Shown piece after piece: positions 1 to 8,708 of a DNA stretch of 15,074 bases. The DNA is from Candidatus Zixiibacteriota bacterium. Its GTDB lineage: Bacteria; Zixibacteria; MSB-5A5; GN15; FEB-12. The notes beneath the pieces are model-generated. The model had not been told where the DNA came from. It saw only the letters and a program-made list of their open reading frames with translations, and ran no database searches. The stretch is taken from the NCBI GenBank assembly GCA_022570975.1, contig JACZYS010000017.1, forward strand, positions 4,214 to 19,287. Direction: 5' to 3'. Every line of letters begins with the position of its first letter. Within the stretch, counting starts at the first letter, position 1. A program made the translations under genes and the position numbers.

Positions 1-156
1 AATAAAGTATTTAGAGACGGCAAAGAATATTTTGACCACAACTGCTGGGGATGCCGGGTAGTTTATCATCAGAATAACTCAACACTGATAATTACCGCCT
101 CTCAGGATAAATCCGTTGAACTGCTTGATTTTATCCCGGGTAAATCAATAATATAG
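1..156 (+). CDS. C-terminal fragment of an unidentified protein, possibly a serine-hydrolase/beta-lactamase-fold enzyme
   Basis: Frame 1 is open from the window edge to TAG at 154-156 and gives 51 residues; the start lies outside the window. The fragment contains the run YFDHNCWGCRVVYHQ, then a hydrophobic strand (TLIITASQD) and a short helical tail. The order His, small turn, hydrophobic strand, T/S-N/Q resembles the C-terminal end of class C beta-lactamase-like serine hydrolases (H-G-G...G...hydrophobic strand...LSN). The similarity is weak and the catalytic motifs are not in view, so the family call is a guess. The next reading frame starts 43 nt later on the same strand, so the two may be co-transcribed. 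Confidence 0.4.
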   Translation, partial: NKVFRDGKEYFDHNCWGCRVVYHQNNSTLIITASQDKSVELLDFIPGKSII

Positions 157-199
157 TATTTTTGTTGAACTGATTTTGCAGCCTAAACAAATTAACGGA

Positions 200-1279
200 A
201 TGAAGAATCATTCCGTTTTCTTTTTTATTAATAAGAATATTCGCAGTCTAATTCTATCAACCCAACTGGCAGTCGTCTTGTTGTTCATAGTATTATTTTA
301 CTCTCCCACAGATGCATCAGCATATATGACCAAAGAAAAAAAACTGTATATGGAAAAAATACAGGAGCTGATTTATAACGACAAATTCAAAGAAGCAGAC
401 TCACTCAATAAAGATTTTATCAGTAACAATCAAAATGACCCGGCCGGTTATCTTTTTCAGATGGGTCTGTTAATGGCAGTTATGACTGATGGCGAAGAAA
501 ACAATCATGAAAAAGAGTTTAATTCTTATTCTGATTCAGCAACGACAATTATTGATTCTCTATTGTTGCGCCTGAGCGGTAAAGACCGGGCTTGGTATCA
601 TCTGCTTAAGGGACATATGTATGTTTACAAATCCCTCTGGGAATCCCGGTTTGGTTCTAAGCTTTCATCTGTAAAACTTGGCTATAAAGCAAAAGGTGAG
701 TATGAAAAAGGTCTCAAGAGCGACAGCAGCTGCTATGATTTATATTTTGGACTGGGTGCTTTTCATTATTGGAAATCTGCCAAAGCCGGGTTGCTGAGAA
801 CGCTCGGATTTTTTTCAAATGACAAAAAGAAGGGGATAAAAGAGCTCAAACTAGCCATTGACTCTTCAGTTATCTCCCGGCAGTCAGCCAGAAATGCAAT
901 GATTTGGATTTGGATTGACCGGAAAGATTATGATTCGGCCATTGCAACAGCGACTGAAATGCTAAAGAAATTTCCTGACGGAAAAATATTTCTGTGGCCG
1001 CTGGCCGAAGCATATTACCGAAAGACAGAATATCTGAAAGGAGTAGAGGTTCTTCAGTTGCTAAGAGAAAAACTGGTAATATCACCGGGTAATTATTATA
1101 ACCTGATTGAGTGTGACTATAAGATCTGTGAAAACTTCAGGTTGCTAAAACAGAAACAGAATGAAAAAAAATCAGCCGAGAAAATAAATATGTATTTGAA
1201 CCTGATTCCCAAAGATATATCAAAATCTCAAAACTCAAAAATCAGGAAATTGCTCAAAATTTCTAAAGAGAAAATTTAA
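200..1279 (+). CDS. Exported TPR-like helical-repeat protein
   Basis: The 359-residue product has an N-terminal signal: a basic stretch around KNIR, a hydrophobic core (LAVVLLFIVLFY) and an A-S-A cleavage-type sequence before residue 43, so it is probably periplasmic or surface exposed. The rest is helical, with TPR-style features such as paired Tyr/Ala/Gly positions (YDLYFGLGAFHYWKS; KIFLWPLAEAYYRKTEYLKG). The block GLGAFHYWKS...LLRTLGFFSNDKKKGIKEL resembles TPR proteins of the Iml2/TTC39-like type, in which a loop follows the first repeats; this is recall, not a search. I chose ATG 200 because the signal peptide begins just after it. An upstream TTG at 176 would only add eight polar residues. 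Neither start has a clear Shine-Dalgarno sequence. It is convergent with the 851-residue signalling gene (2-nt gap). Substrate and partners are unknown. Confidence 0.7.
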   Translation: MKNHSVFFFINKNIRSLILSTQLAVVLLFIVLFYSPTDASAYMTKEKKLYMEKIQELIYNDKFKEADSLNKDFISNNQNDPAGYLFQMGLLMAVMTDGEENNHEKEFNSYSDSATTIIDSLLLRLSGKDRAWYHLLKGHMYVYKSLWESRFGSKLSSVKLGYKAKGEYEKGLKSDSSCYDLYFGLGAFHYWKSAKAGLLRTLGFFSNDKKKGIKELKLAIDSSVISRQSARNAMIWIWIDRKDYDSAIATATEMLKKFPDGKIFLWPLAEAYYRKTEYLKGVEVLQLLREKLVISPGNYYNLIECDYKICENFRLLKQKQNEKKSAEKINMYLNLIPKDISKSQNSKIRKLLKISKEKI

Positions 1280-1281
1280 TA

Positions 1282-3837
1282 TCAGTTACTGATCTCATCA
1301 ATAAGCCGGCATCCTTCCATCATGATAAACTCATTGGAGTGGAAATTATTTGGTTCCGGCAGGTCATCTTTTTTGACCGGTTCCAAATGCCATGAGCCGG
1401 TTTCCCATCTCATCGCATGGTATATGGCATCAGCTCCGCCAATATCTCCCAGCATGGCAAAGGTTATGGCACCTCTCTCCAGATATATGACCAGATGGTC
1501 ATCACATTTCATATCAGACGAAACAGTAATCTTGGTGGTTCGTTGGCTTGGGCCCAGCGCCTGTAGTAAATCTATCAGGTTAATATCTGACAGATTTCCA
1601 TTAGTACCTGATTTTTTCTGATTGAGCTGGTTTTCTTTTCTCCGTTCTTCCTTGAGCTGGTTGATAATTTTTTTGACTTTCATTATCAAAATATCTAAAG
1701 ACCGTTCAGAATCAATTATATCTTCAATGCCCATCTCCAAAAATGACGACAGGTCAGAAACCGATTCGTTGTTTGCCAGCAAAAATGAATGACAACTGTC
1801 CAATTGTATTTTTTCTTTTTTGAAATAATCCAATGTTGCAAAAATCTCTTTCTTATTGCCATGCAGGTCAAATAGCACAATGTCCGGCTTGCTTCTTTCA
1901 AAAATCTTGACAAACGTCTCTTTGGAGCTGGCCATGAATGTTCTCAGTCCCTCGTTTTTGAGCTTTAGGTCAATCGAGTAAGTGCTTTCCGGGAGGTCAG
2001 AATAAATTATGATCTGAGAGTGATTTTCACCTTCTCTGCTTCCCAAAATCTCCGCCTCAATCATCTTTTCCAGTTCTGATTCATGGTGGCTTTTGATTTT
2101 TTTGATTTTCAATATCAGGATGTCGAGCGAAGTCTCAGAATCAATAATATCTTCAATACCAATTTCTAAGAGACTGGAAATATCGGCAATGTTTTTTCCA
2201 TCGGTTAAAAGAAATACCGGTGTTTCTTCGAAGTTGATTGAATTTTCATGGAAGAATGAAATTGTAGATTTAACTTCTTTTGCCTTACCATGCAGGTCAA
2301 ATACAATTGTGTCGGGGGTGCTTCTTTTATACAGCTGAATAAATGATTCTCTGGAGTTGGCTAAGAATGTTCTGAATCCTTCTTTCTTTAAGCGGAGGTC
2401 AAGCGGATATGTGCTTTCCGGTTGGTTTGAGAAAATCATGACCTGATTAAACCTGTGGGTTCCGGTAGTTTTGAGAATCTCTGCTTCAATCATTTCAATA
2501 AAAGCATCAGCAACTTCGGACAAAAAGAGTTTGCCAATCATATCATTAATTTTTGTCTGGATGCTGTCAAACCTATCGAGCGTCAATTGCTCATTAACTA
2601 CAACCGAGTCGCAGAAAAGGTCTGTTATAGTTAAAATATTTCCGCCCAGAACTTCAATAGGAAGACGCTTGTTGTATTTATTCTTGAGGTCAATATACAT
2701 TGACTTAAGCATCTCAACTACAACCGGCTCATAGTTTATAGAGTTGAGGAGCTTGGTCGTGAGCTTTATTATGGTTCTGAAATCTCTGCTCTCATCACTG
2801 GGGTAGTAATATTTTGCAATATCATGAACATAGGCGGCGTTGATTATCAAAAACCGCTCCTTGACCGGGAGTTTAAGTTTCCGGGTCAGTTTCTCAACAT
2901 AATAGGCAACCGCACCTCCGGTATTGAATGGAAGTTTCTGCTTTATTGACAGAAGTGAGGTGAAGAGTTCCAGGTTTTTTTGGTGAACCGATGAGAGATT
3001 TTTTATCGTCAGTTCACCTAAGATTAATCCTGATGTTGATTCAAAAAACTTAACTTTTGTCTTAAGAGAATTTTTTCTCAGTCTGTCAACCAGGTCAAGA
3101 TAGTCTCCGGCAACGGAATCCTTTATCAGGACAATATCAAATATCCGCTCTCTGGTAAGTTCAATGGCGTCATCAGCAGATTCACTAATCTCAATTTCAA
3201 AACCGTCCCCCTCAAAGAGAGTTTGGATTATCTGATAAGAATCTTTATCATCTGAAACGAGGAGAACTGACTTTGCAGTGGCTTGATTGTTAGTGTTGAT
3301 ATCAGCCGGAACATGGAATTCATCAATGACTTGTTTTTTTGCAGCCGGCTGCTCAAGTTGTTCATCAGAACTGTCAATAACCGCTGGCTGGCCTACGTAA
3401 TATTTCCCCAGGGCTGATAAGATAGAAAGCTCAGCGGCGATAACCAGTTCAATTTTCTTTCCCGGAACAACATACTGAATTTCACGAATGAGAGATTCAG
3501 AATTTGGATCCTCGCAGGCAATTTTTAATATGTTGCTGTCTTCATCGTATAAGATAGGTATGATTTTTCTGGCGATAGCCACCGATGGAGGGATGTAATC
3601 CAAAACGGACTTAGGAATATCAAGCTCAGAGAGAACTACTCCTTTGCAGTTATATTGAATTGAAAGAGCCTCAATTAAAGCCGACTCATCAATAAAACTG
3701 TGGTGCAAGAGATGGGAGCCAAACTTGCCACCGTAAACTTTTTGGTGTTTTAAGGCTACTTTAATTTGGCTTTCGGTAGCTAGCCCTTTTTCAATCAGAA
3801 TTTCATCTAATCTTTTTGTATTGTTTTTTTCAGTCAT
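1282..3837 (-). CDS. Multidomain signalling protein: MshEN (c-di-GMP-binding type) - receiver - degenerate HD - two receiver-like repeats - PATAN/DUF4388
   Basis: The product has 851 residues. Residues 9-32 match the MshEN/GspE-N consensus (R-L-x3-L-x3-G-x6-hydrophobic-x3-L-x2-Q), and residues 38-61 form a second, weaker copy (K for R, S for G). In MshE-type ATPases this tandem motif binds c-di-GMP, but no ATPase follows here. Residues ~190-265 are receiver-like (VLLVSDD at 191-197), but the expected phosphoacceptor aspartate is displaced (LIKD, D240). Residues ~305-445 resemble an HD/HD-GYP domain with only H338-D339 obvious and no GYP. Residues 449-591 and 592-734 are a tandem pair of receiver-like domains, each keeping FDLHG with a candidate phospho-Asp. 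Residues ~755-845 match PATAN/DUF4388 (LIDLLQALG...GAITFAMLGDIGGADAIY). No membrane segment or DNA-binding domain is seen. The role is probably cytoplasmic integration of c-di-GMP and phosphorelay signals; the output partner is unknown. No SD precedes the ATG. Confidence 0.8.
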   Translation of the reverse strand: MTEKNNTKRLDEILIEKGLATESQIKVALKHQKVYGGKFGSHLLHHSFIDESALIEALSIQYNCKGVVLSELDIPKSVLDYIPPSVAIARKIIPILYDEDSNILKIACEDPNSESLIREIQYVVPGKKIELVIAAELSILSALGKYYVGQPAVIDSSDEQLEQPAAKKQVIDEFHVPADINTNNQATAKSVLLVSDDKDSYQIIQTLFEGDGFEIEISESADDAIELTRERIFDIVLIKDSVAGDYLDLVDRLRKNSLKTKVKFFESTSGLILGELTIKNLSSVHQKNLELFTSLLSIKQKLPFNTGGAVAYYVEKLTRKLKLPVKERFLIINAAYVHDIAKYYYPSDESRDFRTIIKLTTKLLNSINYEPVVVEMLKSMYIDLKNKYNKRLPIEVLGGNILTITDLFCDSVVVNEQLTLDRFDSIQTKINDMIGKLFLSEVADAFIEMIEAEILKTTGTHRFNQVMIFSNQPESTYPLDLRLKKEGFRTFLANSRESFIQLYKRSTPDTIVFDLHGKAKEVKSTISFFHENSINFEETPVFLLTDGKNIADISSLLEIGIEDIIDSETSLDILILKIKKIKSHHESELEKMIEAEILGSREGENHSQIIIYSDLPESTYSIDLKLKNEGLRTFMASSKETFVKIFERSKPDIVLFDLHGNKKEIFATLDYFKKEKIQLDSCHSFLLANNESVSDLSSFLEMGIEDIIDSERSLDILIMKVKKIINQLKEERRKENQLNQKKSGTNGNLSDINLIDLLQALGPSQRTTKITVSSDMKCDDHLVIYLERGAITFAMLGDIGGADAIYHAMRWETGSWHLEPVKKDDLPEPNNFHSNEFIMMEGCRLIDEISN
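1636..2493 (-). repeat. In-frame 429-bp tandem duplication inside the signalling gene
   Basis: Two adjacent 143-codon units (2065-2493, residues 449-591; and 1636-2064, residues 592-734) are homologous with no length difference across most of their length. Anchors at the DNA level include CCATGCAGGTCAAATA at 1859 and again at 2288, and TCAGAATCAA at 1706 and 2135, both exactly 429 nt apart. Both units begin M-I-E-A-E-I-L, share PEST-Y and FDLHG, and end in a GIEDIID-SE-SLDIL-KKI block. The clear nucleotide similarity suggests a fairly recent domain duplication. Confidence 0.88.
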
Positions 3838-4039
3838 TGTGCTGTGAGCAATTTTTTTATACCTATGGTGTCAATCCAATAAATTTGGTTCATCAGTCAA
3901 ATCGTCAAAAAACCGAGCATACTAAAGATTTATCGGCCATTTCCTGTGAAAATTGAGAGCCGATATTGGTCCCGAAATTGGCCATTCAAAGTATTATCAG
4001 CCTTATGAATTGAAGCTTTCCTAAACATTATGTTTTTTA

Positions 4040-4069
4040 TTGCCTGAAGGGTAAAATGAGATTTATATA
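4040..4069 (+). promoter_or_regulatory. Possible sigma70-type promoter for the ftsB-recO-glyS cluster
   Basis: TTGCCT (4040-4045) is followed after 18 nt by TATATA (4064-4069). The predicted transcription start then falls at or next to the ATG at 4075, which would give a leaderless mRNA. This fits the absence of any Shine-Dalgarno sequence there. AT-rich DNA yields such matches easily, so confidence is low. Confidence 0.3.
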
Positions 4070-4074
4070 TACTT

Positions 4075-4440
4075 ATGCCAAGGAGAGTTAAGAAAAACAG
4101 GTCAATTTTTACTCCAATTGCCGAGACTTTCGTCAACAAGTTGTCATCGGCTGACAGAAAATTCCGGCAAAAACTGCTGAGAATAGTGATGATATTTCTA
4201 CTGGTCATGTTTGGTTATTCTCTTATGAGCGGGACTTATGGAATTCCGAGAATTATCAAATTGGAGCTTACCAAAAACTCCCTTGAAGATTCCAATCGGA
4301 AATTAACGGCCGAGCTTTTAGACGCCGGAAGAATCAGGGAACTTCTCACTTCTGACAGCGACTATATAGAATATATTGCCAGAACTCGCTTTTATATGGC
4401 CAAGCCAAACGAAATAATCTATCGCTTTCATGGTCATTAG
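4075..4440 (+). CDS. FtsB/DivIC-like septum formation initiator protein
   Basis: This 121-residue protein has a basic N-terminus (PRRVKKNR), one transmembrane segment at about residues 39-60 (IVMIFLLVMFGYSLMSG), then a coiled-coil stretch (ELTKNSLEDSNRKLTAELLDAGRIRELL). It ends with the DivIC/FtsB signature region SDSDYIEYIARTRFYMAKPNEIIYRF. Family members are bitopic divisome proteins that link FtsL/FtsQ to septal peptidoglycan synthesis. An in-frame TGA at 4057-4059 and the lack of other start codons fix the start at ATG 4075. No SD sequence precedes it. The stop lies two bases before recO, so the two are likely co-transcribed. The first ~35 residues are longer and more basic than in E. coli FtsB. 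Confidence 0.8.
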   Translation: MPRRVKKNRSIFTPIAETFVNKLSSADRKFRQKLLRIVMIFLLVMFGYSLMSGTYGIPRIIKLELTKNSLEDSNRKLTAELLDAGRIRELLTSDSDYIEYIARTRFYMAKPNEIIYRFHGH

Positions 4441-4442
4441 AG

Positions 4443-5234
4443 ATGGCTCTTGATAAAACCGAAGCAATCCTGTTAAAATCATTTAACTGGTCAGAATCAA
4501 GCAGAACGGTTGTCTTTTTTACCCAAAAGTTCGGTAAACTGGCTCTTGTTGATAAGGGGGGAAGAAGATTTAAGAGCAAGCGAGGAAGAGTACAAAGTTT
4601 TGCTCGTTTGGAAATCACTTTCTACAATTCAGAAAAAGAAACAAGTGGTTATATCTCTGATATTGATCTTATTGAACAGTTTTCATTGGAAAAAGATGGC
4701 TCTTTGGGAAGGCTGTCTTATGTGTCTGCCGCCTGTGAATTGCTTCACCAACTTTTGCCGGAAGAAGAGCCACAGGAAATGCTTTACACTTTCTTTTGCA
4801 AGTTCTTATCTCTGTCCGACCAGATGGAGAAAACTCATCTGCCAGCCTTGTTCATTATTTTTATGCTTAAAATTCTTTCTCAAATGGGATATCAACCATC
4901 GTTTTCTTATTGTGCCGGTTGCTCCAAAGAGTTAAAGGCAGAGTCAAAAAAGACAAATTTTCTATTCTCCCCATCAAGAGGAGGAATCATATGCAGCACT
5001 TGTCAGACGGCAGGAGAATACTATATTCATTTATCATCTGAGAACTTAAAGCTTCTCCAGTTGATGCAGAGATCGTCGTTAAATGAAGCAGAATTGATCC
5101 AGATAGGATATCAACAGGCGATCATGATGATAGAGATTATTGAAGAACATTTGGGTTTTCAGGCCGATCTGAAACATCGCTTGAAGTCTCTTAAATTTCT
5201 GGAAAAATTAAAGAACAGCCAACTATTGAATTAG
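4443..5234 (+). CDS. recO: DNA repair protein RecO
   Basis: The 263-residue product is close to the usual RecO length (about 240-260). The N-terminal OB-fold signature is present (ALDKTEAILLKSFNWSESSR...FFTQKFGKLALVDKGGRR, residues 2-42). A helical C-terminal domain carries a zinc-finger-type pair of CxxC motifs at C157/C160 and C184/C187, as in Deinococcus- and Bacillus-type RecO. RecO binds SSB-coated DNA and, with RecR, loads RecA in the RecF(O)R recombinational repair pathway. The ATG lies 2 nt after the ftsB-like stop, and glyS follows 10 nt after this stop. A recO-glyS neighbourhood is common in several bacterial groups. No truncation is seen. Confidence 0.92.
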   Translation: MALDKTEAILLKSFNWSESSRTVVFFTQKFGKLALVDKGGRRFKSKRGRVQSFARLEITFYNSEKETSGYISDIDLIEQFSLEKDGSLGRLSYVSAACELLHQLLPEEEPQEMLYTFFCKFLSLSDQMEKTHLPALFIIFMLKILSQMGYQPSFSYCAGCSKELKAESKKTNFLFSPSRGGIICSTCQTAGEYYIHLSSENLKLLQLMQRSSLNEAELIQIGYQQAIMMIEIIEEHLGFQADLKHRLKSLKFLEKLKNSQLLN

Positions 5235-5244
5235 AAAGAGAAAC

Positions 5245-6585
5245 ATGAGCAGCAATAAGAACAAGAATAATCTGATGGATAAAATAGTATCTCTCTGCAA
5301 AAGAAGAGGTTTCATCTTTCCTTCGTCTGAAATTTACGGCGGGTTAACTTCATGCTGGGATTATGGTCCTTTGGGAGCGGAGCTGAAACGAAATCTGAAA
5401 GATTTCTGGTGGAAGGCTATGACTCGCAGTAGAAACGATATTGAAGGGCTTGACGCTGCTATTTTAATGCATCCGCAAGTGTGGCACACCTCCGGTCATG
5501 TTGCCGAATTTAATGACCCCATGATTGACTGTAAAACCTGCAAAGCAAGATTTCGTGAGGACAAACTTGAAGAATCCCAGTGTGGTAGAAAGCCGTCCAA
5601 AAAACCGACCGAATGCGGCGGAGAGCTTACCGAAGCCAGACAGTTTAATCTTATGTTCAAGACTTTTATGGGGCCGGTCGAAGATTCCTCAAGTGTAATT
5701 TACATGAGGCCGGAAACGGCGCAAGGGATATATGTGAATTTTCTCAATGTAAAAAATTCTTCCCGCCAGAAAATCCCATTTGGGATTGCCCAGATTGGGA
5801 AAGCCTTCAGGAATGAAATTACTCCCGGTAATTTTACTTTCCGCACCAGAGAATTTGAACAGATGGAGATGCAGTTTTTTGTTCACCCGTCTGAAGATGA
5901 AAAATGGTTTGAATACTGGAGAGAAGAGCGCTGGAAATGGTATGAAGAGTTGGGCATTAATATGGCTAAACTTCGCTGGCATGAACACGGACCCGATGAA
6001 CTTGCCCATTATGCCAAATCCGCATATGATGTTGAGTATGAATATCCGTTTGGCTGGCAGGAGTTGGAAGGGGTCCATAACCGGACAGATTTTGACCTTG
6101 GACGGCATATGAAAGCGACCAAAAAAGATTTGCGTTACCAGGATGACCGCTACAAAGAAAAATTTATTCCCTATATCATTGAGACTTCGGCCGGATGTGA
6201 CCGGACATTGCTGACTCTGTTGGTTGATGGATATGATGAAGTTGAAATTAAAGGAGAGATAAGAGTTTTCATGCGTCTCTCAGCCAAAGTGGCTCCGATA
6301 AAAGCAGCTGTCTTACCGTTGGTAAAAAAAGAAGGAATGCCTGAATATGCGATAAAAGTTCATGAAGAACTGAAAAAGAAATTTAAACTGTTTTATGACG
6401 AGTCCGGTGCCATTGGAAGAAGATACGCCAGGATGGATGAAGCTGGCTGTCCCTTCTGCATTACTATTGACGGTGACACTCTAATAGATAACACCATGAC
6501 CGTTCGTGACCGTGACAGCATGGAGCAGACTCGGATGACGGTAGAAGAGATAGAGGATTTTCTGGATAAAAAAATAAACGATTAA
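5245..6585 (+). CDS. glyS: Glycyl-tRNA synthetase, alpha2 (single-chain) type
   Basis: This 446-residue class II synthetase charges tRNA-Gly with glycine in the cytoplasm. The N-terminus has the GlyRS signature (RGFIFPSSEIYGG...WDYGPLG, residues 21-44). A metal-binding-type cluster is visible at C96/C99 and C113/C124. RPETAQG lies at 155-161, motif 2 at about 188-212 (FRNE...REFEQMEMQFF) and motif 3 at 313-320 (ETSAGCDR, where many homologues have EPSAGVDR). The last ~100 residues form the anticodon-binding domain (KVAPIKAAVLPLV...). It is the homodimeric type found in Firmicutes, Thermus, archaea and eukaryotes, not the alpha2beta2 GlyQ/GlyS enzyme of most proteobacteria. The purine-rich AAAGAG 4-5 nt upstream of the ATG may be a weak SD. 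Its stop codon overlaps the stop of the converging membrane protein gene. Confidence 0.95.
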   Translation: MSSNKNKNNLMDKIVSLCKRRGFIFPSSEIYGGLTSCWDYGPLGAELKRNLKDFWWKAMTRSRNDIEGLDAAILMHPQVWHTSGHVAEFNDPMIDCKTCKARFREDKLEESQCGRKPSKKPTECGGELTEARQFNLMFKTFMGPVEDSSSVIYMRPETAQGIYVNFLNVKNSSRQKIPFGIAQIGKAFRNEITPGNFTFRTREFEQMEMQFFVHPSEDEKWFEYWREERWKWYEELGINMAKLRWHEHGPDELAHYAKSAYDVEYEYPFGWQELEGVHNRTDFDLGRHMKATKKDLRYQDDRYKEKFIPYIIETSAGCDRTLLTLLVDGYDEVEIKGEIRVFMRLSAKVAPIKAAVLPLVKKEGMPEYAIKVHEELKKKFKLFYDESGAIGRRYARMDEAGCPFCITIDGDTLIDNTMTVRDRDSMEQTRMTVEEIEDFLDKKIND

Positions 6586-8705
6586 TTCTCATTTACTTGC
6601 TTAGTGGTAGTGAATTGCCGGATAGTCTGGGTATAGAGATTATTGGCATAGTCACCTCTGAATCGGTTTACCTTTGTCCCTCTTTCATAATATCTTTTGG
6701 CCAGCTCAAGTAAACTGTTGTCCTGTCTTTCCAAAGCTAATATTTGCAAAAACCGGCCGCATTGAATTTGGATATAAAAATCTGTCGGAAACCTGTCAGC
6801 CAATCTGGTAATTTTGTCAAAAACCTCCTGCGGATTTCCAAGAGCAGAGAGAATGTCAATCAGCAACACATTTCCTGACTTTGAGTCAATGTTATCAGAC
6901 AGAAATTGCTTTGAAAGTTCCAAAGCGCCATTGTTATCATTCTGGTAGAACTTGCTTGAAGCAATCTCAAAATATGATTCCTTGTAACTGTTGGCCTTTT
7001 CGTTAGAAAAGAGGTTGGTGATATTATACAACCGTACTTCATAATCCCTTATCCAGTAAGTTGTGATAGGTATAATATCTTTCAGTTTCGGATAAGATTT
7101 AACCGCATCGGCCCAGTTGGATTCATCGACAGCAAGATGGGTGATCGGGTAACGGTCGAAAAGGGTTGTGTCAACAGATGCGACTCCAAAAAGATGTATG
7201 AATGAACGAAGATTGGTGTTTGCGGTTAAGACAGCGGCATAAGGACCCGAGACCATGGCATCCTTTGAGAGAATTTGCTCAATGTCTAAATTTGCTTCTT
7301 CAATATTAAAATTGCTTTCCGAATAATGAATTCTCTTGATTCGGAAGCTGTTGGTAACAACTGAGAATAAGAGGGTGGCAACAATAAGATATCCAAATGT
7401 CTTTTTGGGGAAAATAGCCGCTTTCTTTCTCAGGTTTAGCAAATACAGGCCATACACGCCAAGCAAAGCAATTGGAAGAGTAAACCAGGTCAGTTCTGCG
7501 TATGGAAAAGGAATCTGGTTAAAAAAGAAAATATTACCAATCAAATGAAAAGCAGAAATCCAGATTATAAGTCCAGATAAAATCAACACCGGTTTGGTAA
7601 AAGTGAACCGGGCAGATTTTTTGGTCTGGTGCAACTTATCTAACAGGGTAAAGCATGAAAAAATAAGCAGCGGAATAATTACAATGGCATACCTGATGGG
7701 AGAATAATTAAGCGGCATTAATCCGAGTAGAAAAAGCAGACTTCCAAAAATTGACAGCCTCACATGAGGTGCCAGTGACGACAGTTTTGAACCTCTGGCA
7801 AGATAAATTATGATAGATAATACAGACAAAACAAAGAACAGAAACAGATCCGGGTTATTGTAATAAAGATGGTTCTCCATTCCATAAGAGATAAAATGCT
7901 CTACAAAGCCCCAGGGGGTTGCCAGCCCTTCGGGGAAACCTCTTAAACCATATGACTGCTCCGATGCGTATCCAAAAGCGGCACCCATATTGTTACCATA
8001 TAAAATCAAAATCAGCAGGACAGATGAAACCAAGAAGGCCGATGAAGTGAGAACCATCTTTTTAAATTTTGTTTTTTCTTTTGAAGTGATAATAGTCAGC
8101 AATAATGCCGGCAGCAAAAGAAGGCCAAATAATTTGCCGGTAATCACGGCCAGAGCAACTATGGCTCCGCATGCAATAAGCCCGTAACTTGATTTCTCCC
8201 ACCGACTATAAACATAAAGCAGCAAAGCTGACAAAAAGATAAGCCCGTTTTCCAGATAAGTAATCCGTCCGTGAGTAAAAAGAGTCAGATTGATAATAAA
8301 CATCAGGGCAATAGATGCACCTACCCAGGGTCGGCTAAATTTATTAGCTGTCAAAATCAGTAAAAGGAGGGATAAGAAAGACAATACTGTGCTGGCCAAA
8401 CTTGCCTGCATAAGCGAAACTTCCGTCAATGAAAACCACAGATAACAGAGACCTGAAATTAATGAATGCTGGTACACCGTCCATCGGTCATAGCCATCAG
8501 GATTAAACTCACCAAAGAGGATTTTGTTGCGGGCATGATGAAAATATTGGGCCGGATCCGTAGAGAGAGATTGTCCCAGTCCGGAAAAATACATAGGCGG
8601 ATCCGATCTTAAATCAGAAACCCAGAAAATAAAGCCGCCAACAAATAAGGCAATAGTTATTAGATAATAGAGTCTCTTACTGCTTGTTTGATTGAGCCTT
8701 ATCAT
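6582..8705 (-). CDS. GT-C-fold integral membrane glycosyltransferase (PMT/ArnT-like) with C-terminal TPR-like domain
   Basis: The 707-residue protein begins with a transmembrane segment (residues ~12-30), followed by a polar first loop containing STDPAQYFHHARN (D50-P51). An acidic residue in this first periplasmic loop is the hallmark of GT-C enzymes using polyprenyl-phosphate sugars. About ten further hydrophobic segments run to residue ~450. The final ~230 residues are soluble; roughly residues 570-700 look like TPR helices (SYFEIASSKFYQNDNNGALELSKQFL and similar). Probable activity is transfer of a sugar from a lipid carrier to a glycan or protein on the outer face of the inner membrane; donor and acceptor are unknown. 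The ATG is 3 nt downstream of the selD stop, so it is translated from the selD transcript. The gene converges on glyS with overlapping stops. No motif assigns a narrower subfamily. Confidence 0.72.
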   Translation of the reverse strand: MIRLNQTSSKRLYYLITIALFVGGFIFWVSDLRSDPPMYFSGLGQSLSTDPAQYFHHARNKILFGEFNPDGYDRWTVYQHSLISGLCYLWFSLTEVSLMQASLASTVLSFLSLLLLILTANKFSRPWVGASIALMFIINLTLFTHGRITYLENGLIFLSALLLYVYSRWEKSSYGLIACGAIVALAVITGKLFGLLLLPALLLTIITSKEKTKFKKMVLTSSAFLVSSVLLILILYGNNMGAAFGYASEQSYGLRGFPEGLATPWGFVEHFISYGMENHLYYNNPDLFLFFVLSVLSIIIYLARGSKLSSLAPHVRLSIFGSLLFLLGLMPLNYSPIRYAIVIIPLLIFSCFTLLDKLHQTKKSARFTFTKPVLILSGLIIWISAFHLIGNIFFFNQIPFPYAELTWFTLPIALLGVYGLYLLNLRKKAAIFPKKTFGYLIVATLLFSVVTNSFRIKRIHYSESNFNIEEANLDIEQILSKDAMVSGPYAAVLTANTNLRSFIHLFGVASVDTTLFDRYPITHLAVDESNWADAVKSYPKLKDIIPITTYWIRDYEVRLYNITNLFSNEKANSYKESYFEIASSKFYQNDNNGALELSKQFLSDNIDSKSGNVLLIDILSALGNPQEVFDKITRLADRFPTDFYIQIQCGRFLQILALERQDNSLLELAKRYYERGTKVNRFRGDYANNLYTQTIRQFTTTKQVNEN

Positions 8706-8708
8706 TAT

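Noticed and set aside
1281..1293. ATCAG-TTA-CTGAT palindrome between the converging genes as a terminator
   Set aside because: Only five base pairs with a 3-nt loop and no T-run on either side.
3856..3861. TATAAA (minus strand) as a -10 box for the large signalling gene
   Set aside because: No acceptable -35 at 16-18 nt; a nearby TTGACA-like sequence has the wrong spacing.
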